NCBI RefSeq assembly: GCF_031844705.1
Contig: NZ_CP134609.1
Location: 1,736,001-1,800,000, forward strand
Source of the DNA: Streptomyces sp. ITFR-16
GTDB taxonomy: Bacteria; Actinomycetota; Actinomycetes; Streptomycetales; Streptomycetaceae
Length of the DNA: 64,000 nt
Reading direction: 5' to 3'
Under the pieces are notes generated by a model, which had not been told where the DNA came from, did no database searches, and worked only from the letters and a program-made list of their open reading frames with translations. Made by a program: the position numbers and the translations under genes. Positions 58,078-64,000 of the stretch are shown here, piece by piece (position 1 is the stretch's first letter; the number at the start of each line of letters is the position of its first letter).

Positions 58078-58686
58078 TCAAGTCGGCGCGACGGGCTCCT
58101 CGGAGATCACGAGGTGGAGAAACGCCCGGCAGTGCTCGCCCAGGTGTTTGATCACGGCGTGGTACTCGTCGTCATCGGAGCTGATGTTGTGCCGGTCGAG
58201 GACGAGCACGCCGTCGGCCAAGCCCTCTCGGAGCTGCCGCTCGGCTTCCCGCCAACCAGGTCGATCCCAAGGCGGCGTGTAGACACCCTGGCTCGCACTG
58301 GATGCCGGGAAGTACGTCGTGGTCACCGGGACCGCCACATCGTGGAGCCGGGCGGCGATCGCGTAACCGAGCTGGTCGGCCTCAGCCTGTAGCGTCCCCC
58401 AGTCCTCGTCAGGTCGGGCCCTCGGACTCGGTACCAGGCTGTAGGCCAGCACGCGCAGCGGCTGATCGGCCTGCGCGTTGACGGCCTGACGGTAGAAGTG
58501 CTGACGCAAGCCTCGGAGTTGGCCAGCTCGGGACTGGCGCTTCACCTGGGCAGAGGTGCGAGGCCAGCTGGGGTGGTCACGGCCAGCGGCCGGCGCCCCA
58601 CCGCCCGTGTGCTTCTCTCGCCCCCGATCAAAGGCGACGAGGCTCAACACGTCGGCTCCGTGCTTGATTGCGTTGTGCGGCGACAT
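58078..58686 (-). CDS. protein with a resolvase-like fold, catalytic Ser not seen
   Basis: 202 aa. Residues of about 75-195 (RVLAYSLVPSPRARPDEDWGTLQAEADQLG, WREAERQLREGLADGVLVLDRHNISSDD) follow the order of the serine-recombinase N-terminal domain, but the catalytic Arg/Ser start (Y-x-R-x-S) is replaced by YSLVPS. It is thus probably not a recombinase and may have a nucleotide-binding or regulatory role. GGAGG 8 nt upstream of the ATG. Confidence 0.55.
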   Translation of the reverse strand: MSPHNAIKHGADVLSLVAFDRGREKHTGGGAPAAGRDHPSWPRTSAQVKRQSRAGQLRGLRQHFYRQAVNAQADQPLRVLAYSLVPSPRARPDEDWGTLQAEADQLGYAIAARLHDVAVPVTTTYFPASSASQGVYTPPWDRPGWREAERQLREGLADGVLVLDRHNISSDDDEYHAVIKHLGEHCRAFLHLVISEEPVAPT

Positions 58687-59162
58687 GGGGGTGCCTCCGT
58701 GAGAGTGGGGATGACCGCATACGTCGTCCGACCGCCGTCCGCGACGCCCCACCGAAGCGACAAGCAGGCGACGAGGTGCAGCCCTCGACCGCCGAGGCCG
58801 GCGGCACTTGCACGTCGTCGCCTCGCCGGTGCCGTGCTGTCGTCGGTGACTCGGATTCGAAGCTCGTGCTCGTCGTGTCGCAGTCGCAGTCGGACGTCCG
58901 CAGAACCGTGGATGATCGCGTTGGACACCAACTCCGAGACGACGAGCCGGGCGTCCTCTGCCGGCGTCTCCGGCAACGACCAGTGCTTCAGCACGGTGGC
59001 CGTCGTTCGCCGCGCTTGAGCGAAGTGCACATCTACCGGCTCCATGACCATCTCGAAGACATGAGAAGCCAGCGGACGCCGAGCGGTCGCGGCGCCGACG
59101 ACGTGGGCGCCACCGTCGTCGCCCCGAGGTCGGGGCGGCGTTGCTGTCCGGTGCGTGGTCAT
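58644..59162 (-). CDS. RsbW-like ATP-binding protein (anti-sigma/HATPase type)
   Basis: 172 aa. The HATPase fold shows RLVVSELVSNAIIHGSADVRLRLRHD (N-box Asn), RIRVTDDSTAPA (G1-like) and GLGGRGLHLVACLSLRWGV (G2), the standard Streptomyces small ATP-binding protein found beside XRE regulators. It may act as an anti-sigma factor or kinase. It overlaps the next gene by 43 bp. ATG at 59162; GTG 59168 is an alternative. Divergent from the XRE/TPR gene. Confidence 0.83.
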   Translation of the reverse strand: MTTHRTATPPRPRGDDGGAHVVGAATARRPLASHVFEMVMEPVDVHFAQARRTTATVLKHWSLPETPAEDARLVVSELVSNAIIHGSADVRLRLRHDEHELRIRVTDDSTAPARRRRASAAGLGGRGLHLVACLSLRWGVADGGRTTYAVIPTLTEAPPCRRTTQSSTEPTC

Positions 59163-59293
59163 GAGCACATCGCACCGTGGCTATGCGATCCGGAACAGGG
59201 GAAACCAGAGGGGGGAAATCTTTGTCAAGGGGGAAAAACAGGGGGGGAGTTGAGGAGAGTATTGGCTTTCTCCCACGGATAGGGGTCAGACTC
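59163..59293. promoter_or_regulatory. divergent control region with four G-tracts
   Basis: 131 bp between the ATP-binding gene and the XRE/TPR gene. Four G runs lie at 59198-59201 (GGGGAAAC), 59210-59215 (GGGGGGAAAT), 59229-59233 (GGGGGAAAAA) and 59241-59247 (GGGGGGGAG). Repeated GGGG-AAA units suggest an operator array or a G-quadruplex on the transcript. Confidence 0.5.
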
Positions 59294-60541
59294 ATGGCAA
59301 TGGATCCATTTGCCGAGTTGCTCCGTCACCTGCGGCGCAACGCGAATCGGACGCAGGATGAGCAGGCCGGTGCGATCAACGCCGCTTCCGGCCGGGCAAC
59401 GGTGACCCGCCGGGAGGTGAACCGGTACGAGAACGGTGCCAACGTTCCGACGGACCACACCCTGGGGAGCATCGCTTTGGCCTGCGGCGTCCCGCTGGAG
59501 CCGTTGCTGCGCGAGGCGAAAGCCGCCCGCGCCAGGCGGCGAGAGAGAAACAAGGCCGAGGCGGAGGACCTGGACGACGTGAAACGCCGAACGCTGCTGG
59601 GAGGCGCAGTCGTCGGTGCGGCTGCGGCTGCCGAGCCCTGGGGCCGACTGGCCTACGCACTCAGCAAGGGTTCCAAGATCGACCCTGAGTCCGCGGCGGT
59701 GCTTATTGATCATGCGGCCACGTTGCACGTGGACGAGCTGAACGAGAGTGCGCTCAGCCTGCAGTCCCGCGTCGAGGCGCACTTGGACGCGATCACCGCA
59801 GCCCTTCCCCGCGCCGGAGCCCACGAGCGAGCCCTGACCATCGCGGCCGGGGAGACTGCCGCTCTTGCTGGGTGGGTCGCCTGGGACCTCGGCCAGCAGG
59901 ACAAGGCCACTTCCTATTACGGAGTGACCTCGGAGTGCGCGAAAAGGGCTGGACACCCTCCGCTGCGCGCTCTCGCTCTGGGCTACGCGAGCTACGGTGC
60001 CCCCAGCCCAGCGAAGGCGCTGGAGATGCTTTCGCAGGCAGCTCAGGACGTACGCGGACGTGGCAACGCAACCGCCGCAGCGTGGGCTCTGGGCCGGTAC
60101 GCGGAGGAAGCCGCCCAGTCAGGCGATGACGCTGGCGCCCTTCGTGCTCTCGACCAGGCCAAGTTCGCTTATGACTTCGCCGACCATATGAGCGAGCAGG
60201 CGTGGGTCCGCTTCGTGACGCCATACCGCATGGACTCGTTAACCCTCTCGGTCTACGGCGAACTCGCGCGTCAGGAACTGACCGCCACGGCCGACTCCGC
60301 AGTTGAGCGCCTCGGCGGCGAACTACCCGAGTCCGGTGTGGTCGTCCTGGGTGACCTGGCGTCCGCCCTTCTGCGCGGCGGCGACATAGATCGCGGGGCC
60401 TACGTAGCGCACCAGTTCGCCGCAGCGGCGGAGTCGAAGCCCAACACCATGGGCCGGCAGCGGGCTCAGGCCATCGCTGCCGGGCTCCCCGACACTGAGC
60501 ATGACCTGGCCAGCCACCTGCTGACGTTCGCGACGCTGTGA
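59294..60541 (+). CDS. XRE regulator with TPR-like C-terminus (NsdA-like)
   Basis: 415 aa. The HTH occupies residues of about 8-65 (LLRHLRRNANRTQDEQAGAIN, TRREVNRYENGANVPTDHTLG). Then come basic KAARARRRERNKAEAED and a helical repeat domain of about 280 residues with TPR-like spacing (LGQQDKATSYYGVTSECAKRAG, AAWALGRYAEEAAQSGDDAGALRALDQAKFA). This is the NsdA-type regulator class that controls secondary metabolism. ATG 59294 with AGGGG upstream. It is divergent from the operon and probably its controller. Confidence 0.82.
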   Translation: MAMDPFAELLRHLRRNANRTQDEQAGAINAASGRATVTRREVNRYENGANVPTDHTLGSIALACGVPLEPLLREAKAARARRRERNKAEAEDLDDVKRRTLLGGAVVGAAAAAEPWGRLAYALSKGSKIDPESAAVLIDHAATLHVDELNESALSLQSRVEAHLDAITAALPRAGAHERALTIAAGETAALAGWVAWDLGQQDKATSYYGVTSECAKRAGHPPLRALALGYASYGAPSPAKALEMLSQAAQDVRGRGNATAAAWALGRYAEEAAQSGDDAGALRALDQAKFAYDFADHMSEQAWVRFVTPYRMDSLTLSVYGELARQELTATADSAVERLGGELPESGVVVLGDLASALLRGGDIDRGAYVAHQFAAAAESKPNTMGRQRAQAIAAGLPDTEHDLASHLLTFATL

Positions 60542-60592
60542 CGCGTCGAAGCGCACAGGCTCGGCGAGAGCAAGGCGCTGTAGTTCAGATCT

Positions 60593-60919
60593 CTACCCCG
60601 GGCGCGTCTCGTCGACGACCCAGGACAGGTACGCCTCCGACCCCCCGGTCACAGGCAGCGTGACCCACTGGGGGACGTCGTACGGGTGCCTCTCGTGCAG
60701 CCATGCCTCTAGCGCGGGGAGGCGATCCGACGACGTCATGTAGGAGATCCGCCACTCCTGAGCCGCCTCGACCTTCCCCTGCCACCAGTAGAAGGCGGTG
60801 ATGGGCGCATCGATGTGGACGCCCGCCGCCAGTTTGCTCTCAACAGCGCCTCTGGCGAGGGTCTTCGCCTGCTCCTCGTCGTCACTCGTCGTCTGCGCGA
60901 TCACGATCTCGGGGTCCAT
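60593..60919 (-). CDS. cutA: CutA divalent-cation tolerance protein
   Basis: 108 aa, the normal CutA length. Characteristic: VIAQTTSDDEEQAKTLARGAVESKLAAGVHID, ITAFYWWQGKVEAAQEWRISYMTSSDRL and ERHPYDVPQWVTLPVTGGSEAYLSWV. It forms a trimer of ferredoxin-like folds. Chromosomal housekeeping-like gene, perhaps marking a border of the nucleoside cluster. Confidence 0.93.
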   Translation of the reverse strand: MDPEIVIAQTTSDDEEQAKTLARGAVESKLAAGVHIDAPITAFYWWQGKVEAAQEWRISYMTSSDRLPALEAWLHERHPYDVPQWVTLPVTGGSEAYLSWVVDETRPG

Positions 60920-61141
60920 GCGGCTACCTCTCCAGCTCGGGTATCGCGACCCTATCCACTAGTCCGATGAAGGCGGGCGGGAGGTAGTTACCGGCAGGGC
61001 TTGGCGATTCGGTGCCCAGCAGACCGCTCGGACGATCAGTTGTTCAATGTGTCGGAATCAATCGCGTGGGGGAACGCAAGCCAGTCATCCTTCATCAGCC
61101 CTCGTGCGAAACCAGCGAGCCGTAGGGAACCGGATCGCGCA
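60920..61141. other. intergenic region, no gene seen
   Basis: 222 bp between the cutA start and the stop of the CBASS-like effector gene. No hairpin or frame with coding bias was seen. Confidence 0.45.
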
Positions 61142-61711
61142 TCAGGCCCGGAGTAGCTGGAGTCGCCTGAAAAGGCGCCGAAGTACGAACGCAGGGATCA
61201 GGCGTCGGAGCCCGAAGCGGTAGCCAAGGGCACGCTCCATCGTGGTGACGATGTGCTGTTGGTTCCCCACCCCGAAGCCGCCCAGGTTCATCTCGGCGGC
61301 GGCGGTGACAGGTGTGGCGTTCCAGGCATCGCTACAGGCCTGCTTGAAGGCAGCGTCGAGGTTGGTGAGGCAGTTGTCGAATACCTCACTGAGTACCGTG
61401 CTCTCCGTCGCGATCCAGGCGCGGCTCTCTGCGAGGGTCTCCTGGAGGTCGTGTCCGGTGATTGCGAGCGTGCTCAGGACCTCGGGATCGTCGCTGGTGC
61501 GGCGGCGTATCCGGTAGGGGTACTCGATACGTGCGACCAGAACCTTCACCGCGGCGGCGTAGCGGTCTCGGCGGACGGTCGCTCCAGCGCGCAGGCCGGT
61601 GAGGATGTGTCCGAGGGCTCCCGCGACGACGGACGAGCCTAGGACGAGCGCGAGGATCGTGATCACAGATGTGGATGCCGTTTCTGGTGCGGTGAAGGGT
61701 GCCGGGCCCAT
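61142..61711 (-). CDS. membrane protein, likely effector of the second CBASS
   Basis: 189 aa. One strong membrane helix near the N-terminus (about residues 14-38, SVITILALVLGSSVVAGALGHIL), then a helical soluble part: RRDRYAAAVKVLVARIEYPYRIRR, LSTLAITGHDLQETLAESRAWI, VFDNCLTNLDAAFKQACSDAW. It does not match an effector family that I know. Start ATG 61711 has AGGAGG 7 nt upstream and overlaps the E2-like gene by 49 bp. Its place last in an operon with a CD-NTase and E2-like protein suggests a membrane-acting effector. Confidence 0.65.
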   Translation of the reverse strand: MGPAPFTAPETASTSVITILALVLGSSVVAGALGHILTGLRAGATVRRDRYAAAVKVLVARIEYPYRIRRRTSDDPEVLSTLAITGHDLQETLAESRAWIATESTVLSEVFDNCLTNLDAAFKQACSDAWNATPVTAAAEMNLGGFGVGNQQHIVTTMERALGYRFGLRRLIPAFVLRRLFRRLQLLRA

Positions 61712-62208
61712 CGGCGAGCCTCCTGTTGTGTCTCGGCGGTACGCAGCGGGTGGGTGCCGTGGGCGGGTTGGCCATGTGGTGCGTCTTCGGCCGGCCAGGT
61801 GCCTGAGCGGCGCCAAGCCTCTTCGTAAAGCAGATGTCGGTGAACGAGAGTGATCAGCGCTTCCAGGCCGTCCTCGGGGATCCAGCGCAGGGCGGCGTCA
61901 TCGCTGGGGTACTGCAGGCACAAGTCCCTCAGCGGCGGCGGGTTGCGATGCTTGAAGGCACGGTCGGCAGAGTCGAGCGGGAAGGCGTGCACGGTGTAGT
62001 CGGGTCGGATGACGAGGCGGACACGTTCGGTGGAGTAGTTCTCGCGTTCCAGAGCGGGCAGCGGGCGCAAGGTGAGTTCGAGGAGCGCGGCTCCGCCCGG
62101 ACCGACGCGGCCAGCCGCCTGCTCCACGCCGTAGACGGTATCGGCGTGGAGCAGGTGGTCGGCGGCTGCGCCGGGGTCGGCGAGCACCGCCTTCAGCGGG
62201 TACGCCAT
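61663..62208 (-). CDS. E2-like (Cap2-short) conjugation protein of CBASS
   Basis: 181 aa. The key block is HRNPPPLRDLCLQYPSDDAAL, then RWIPEDGLEALITLVHRHLL, YEEAWRRSGTWPAEDAPHG. The order (LCL..YP, long helix, Y-E-x-W-x-x-T/S-G-x-W, H) matches bacterial E2-like proteins found in short type II CBASS, where the Cys in LCL (here Cys97) is catalytic. In related systems such E2 proteins attach the CD-NTase to targets and raise second-messenger output. Overlaps the CD-NTase stop by 16 bp. Confidence 0.72.
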   Translation of the reverse strand: MAYPLKAVLADPGAAADHLLHADTVYGVEQAAGRVGPGGAALLELTLRPLPALERENYSTERVRLVIRPDYTVHAFPLDSADRAFKHRNPPPLRDLCLQYPSDDAALRWIPEDGLEALITLVHRHLLYEEAWRRSGTWPAEDAPHGQPAHGTHPLRTAETQQEARRWARHPSPHQKRHPHL

Positions 62209-63197
62209 GACCGGGCCGGTCGCGCGGGCTGCTGCCCGCGCGGGGAGACGACGGCGCGTCCGGTGGAGGTGATGCTGCCGGCCGCCAGTGCGCGCAGCGC
62301 GTCGATAGCGTTCTGGGACTCGGACTGTGGGAACGGGTCTCCGATCAAGGTGTGCCAGATCTCGATGGCCGCAGCGTGCTGTCCGTCCTCTTCCAGACGT
62401 CGCGCCTCGGCCGCCCGTCGGGCGGTGGCGGCCAGCGTGGTGGCGTACGTATTGCGCTCGTCGATCGTCCACTCGGCGGTGAGGTCGTCAACACCGGTCG
62501 GGTCGAGCACCGGGTGGGTGACCGCCTGGGCGGCGTGAGCCAGGGTGGTGGCGAGGGCCTGGGAGTGCTCAAGCGGGCCGGTGACAGCCGCGTAGGCGAA
62601 GGCCTCCCACAGCAGCCCGCAGGTGTCGTCGAGGACAGGGTTGCCCTTCTTGAACGACTTTAGCATGCGGACCTGGTGGACGAACCGTCCGCCGGTGGCC
62701 TGGTTGCGGGTGCTGATGATCCGGTTGAGCGTCCGGGTGTTGGACCACTCCCAGGTGTCGTTCTCCCTGTCAGCGATGTAGACGATCTCGCTGTCTTCAA
62801 CGTCGAGCGCGGGAACCAGGTCGAAGGTGAAGTCCAGCTCGGCGAAGGTGACCTGGAGGGCGTGGGCAGGGGCGTCATCCACGTCGAAGAGGGCGTCGGG
62901 GTACTTCTCGGCGATGACCCCGCGGATGAGGCTCATCGCCTGGGCGGGGCCGCCGGGCTGACGCAGGGTCTTCTCCAGGCGCGGATGCATCCGGATGACC
63001 ATGTCGACGTCCTTGAGCGGCTTGAGCATCGTCTTGCGGGCGAAGCTGCCCTGCAGGAAGGTGGCGATGGCCAGGCCAGCGTTCACCAGATGTTCGGTGA
63101 TCTCGTTGTGCCGCTTCTGGGCGCTTTTGCGCTCGCGGCCATCGAGGTTGAGTTCCTCGTCGAAGGCATCGAAGGCGTTCTTGGTGCTGTCGTTCAT
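62193..63197 (-). CDS. CD-NTase of a second CBASS-like operon
   Basis: 334 aa. FLQGSFARKTMLKPLKDVDMVI contains Gly50-Ser51 and Asp63/Asp65 of the nucleotidyltransferase site, with the third Asp in LDFTFDLVPALDVE (about 126). NRIISTRNQATGGRFVHQVRMLKSFKK and LWEAFAYAAV are typical of the C-terminal half. It is unlike the CD-NTase at 30 kb in sequence. The ATG at 63197 is used because the frame further upstream loses bias. It leads a three-gene operon with the E2-like and membrane genes. Confidence 0.86.
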   Translation of the reverse strand: MNDSTKNAFDAFDEELNLDGRERKSAQKRHNEITEHLVNAGLAIATFLQGSFARKTMLKPLKDVDMVIRMHPRLEKTLRQPGGPAQAMSLIRGVIAEKYPDALFDVDDAPAHALQVTFAELDFTFDLVPALDVEDSEIVYIADRENDTWEWSNTRTLNRIISTRNQATGGRFVHQVRMLKSFKKGNPVLDDTCGLLWEAFAYAAVTGPLEHSQALATTLAHAAQAVTHPVLDPTGVDDLTAEWTIDERNTYATTLAATARRAAEARRLEEDGQHAAAIEIWHTLIGDPFPQSESQNAIDALRALAAGSITSTGRAVVSPRGQQPARPARSWRTR

Positions 63198-63348
63198 CGT
63201 GCTGTCGTGCTCGTTTCTGCCGGCCGGGTAGATCGTGGTGCCCGGTGCCGGCTCCGGGGTCCCGTACGTGGTGAGGCGCCCGGGGTGGGTGCCTTCACTG
63301 GGGACAGACGACGTAACTCGGCGGTAGCGCGACGGGTGTGACAAGAGT

Positions 63349-64000
63349 TCAGTCGCAGTCGCGGCAGCGGCTGCTGGCGCCGTCGAACATGGCCGCCGGA
63401 TGGACGACGAAGCAGGCCGTGCACTGGCGCTCGAACACCTTGCGGTCGCAGCCGCAGCGGTCGCAGTCGGGGCACGGGGCAGACTCGCAGCGGGCGCAGG
63501 CGCGGGCGAAGGAGGTGAAGTCCTCCCCGCAGTGTGCGCAGGTATAGCTGGCGGCCTCGGGGCCGTTGTATCGAACGGAGGGCGCGAAGGTCCTCCAGGG
63601 CGCGAGGTCGGTGACGGCGACGGCGAGGACGTAGCCGTCCATGGCCGCGGTCTGCAAGTACAGCTCCTCACCGGCGACGGCGCCGTCACGGTAGGCAAGC
63701 CGGCCACGTCCCTCGACGTGTCCCTGGCCCGACAGGGCCGTGCGCAGGACCGGGACCTGGCTCTGGTCGCTGCCGCGCCGCAGTGGGGGCAGGCCGTGGG
63801 AGGCACCGAAGGCGAGGATGCCGTCGCGATCAAGGAGCAGGATGTGACCGGGAGCTGGGAGGCGTTCGCTGGCTTTCACGCACGCCGCCATACGGGAGGC
63901 ATTGCTCACCCGCCACAGTGCGACTGCGGCGTCCGCCGTGGGACCGGCGGCAGTGATATGGCGATCGGTGAGTGTGTCGGGCAGGAGGATGTCGGCGGCG
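63349..64000 (-). CDS. Cys-rich zinc-ribbon protein, 5' end outside window
   Basis: At least 217 aa; the frame stays open to the window end (LPDTLTDRHITAAG upstream of the GTG at 63909), so the start is probably missing. A GAF/PAS-like part (HILLLDRDGILAFGASHGLPPL, MDGYVLAVAVTDLAPWRTF) is followed by a zinc-ribbon region with eleven Cys: CAHCGEDF, CARCESAPCPDCDRCGC, CTACFVVHP and CRDC. This could be a sensor for the CBASS operon, which starts 150 bp downstream. Role uncertain. Confidence 0.65.
   Translation of the reverse strand, partial: AADILLPDTLTDRHITAAGPTADAAVALWRVSNASRMAACVKASERLPAPGHILLLDRDGILAFGASHGLPPLRRGSDQSQVPVLRTALSGQGHVEGRGRLAYRDGAVAGEELYLQTAAMDGYVLAVAVTDLAPWRTFAPSVRYNGPEAASYTCAHCGEDFTSFARACARCESAPCPDCDRCGCDRKVFERQCTACFVVHPAAMFDGASSRCRDCD

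Noticed and set aside
58078..58686. serine recombinase/integrase of the element
   Set aside because: The fold order is similar but the catalytic motif is missing, so it does not explain integration.

Overview
The window is high-GC DNA with strong G/C third-position bias and Streptomyces-type families (WhiB, DUF317, DUF2637, DUF4913, DUF6112, NsdA-like XRE/TPR regulator). It reads as Streptomyces or a close relative, and most of it as a large conjugative element (ICE or linear plasmid) with cargo and flanking genes. No integrase, telomere, tRNA, rRNA or CRISPR array was seen, so chromosomal versus plasmid location is open.

Layout. (1) 1-1.05 kb: end of a DUF5655 protein and a beta-class DNA methyltransferase. 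(2) 1.4-38.9 kb: a conjugation module in two convergent arms. The plus arm (1.5-29 kb) holds a cell-wall hydrolase, DUF6112 protein, single-pass transfer protein, VirB6/TrbL-like protein, SCO6880-type protein, VirB4 ATPase, VirD4-like coupling protein (frameshifted), a double DnaB-N protein, a decayed C5-cytosine methyltransferase and about 20 small accessory genes. The minus arm (38.7-32 kb) holds a replication-initiator-like protein, DnaC/IstB-like ATPase, WhiB regulator, DUF2637 membrane protein, MobC and a relaxase. The two arms begin with related roughly 140-bp leaders. Insertions in this module are an IS110-family element (3.2-4.5 kb), an HNH + HEPN gene pair (12.9-14.8 kb) and a two-gene CBASS (30.0-31.6 kb, CD-NTase + Cap15-like effector). 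(3) 39.2-43.2 kb: XRE regulator, HAD hydrolase, MAB_1171c-type membrane protein and ImmA/IrrE-type metalloprotease. (4) 43.5-57.1 kb: a 13-gene leftward operon for an unidentified nucleoside or CMP-sugar product. It has a thymidylate-synthase-like enzyme with the Asp typical of cytidylate enzymes, an overlapping carbamoyltransferase, a CMP-KDO-synthetase-like cytidylyltransferase, two glycosyltransferase-like proteins, HAD and histidine phosphatases, an SAH-hydrolase-like protein, an NDP-sugar epimerase, two APH-fold kinases, a methyltransferase, a P-loop kinase and a NUDIX enzyme. Small regulatory genes and a divergent XRE/TPR regulator lie upstream (57.1-60.5 kb). (5) 60.6-64 kb: CutA, then a second CBASS-like operon (CD-NTase, E2-like protein, membrane protein) preceded by a Cys-rich protein cut by the window end.

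The most distinctive observations are the cytidylate-type TS/carbamoyltransferase pair beside a cytidylyltransferase; two CBASS loci 30 kb apart; a recurrent basic C-terminal motif (about R-V-x-A-A-x-x-R-S-T) with Arg-ended disordered tails on many plus-arm accessory proteins; the shared leaders of the two transfer arms; and equal-length leader ORFs before two transfer genes. Several frameshifts (VirD4-like gene, C5-methyltransferase, a 35-aa gene) need read-level checks before being called biological.
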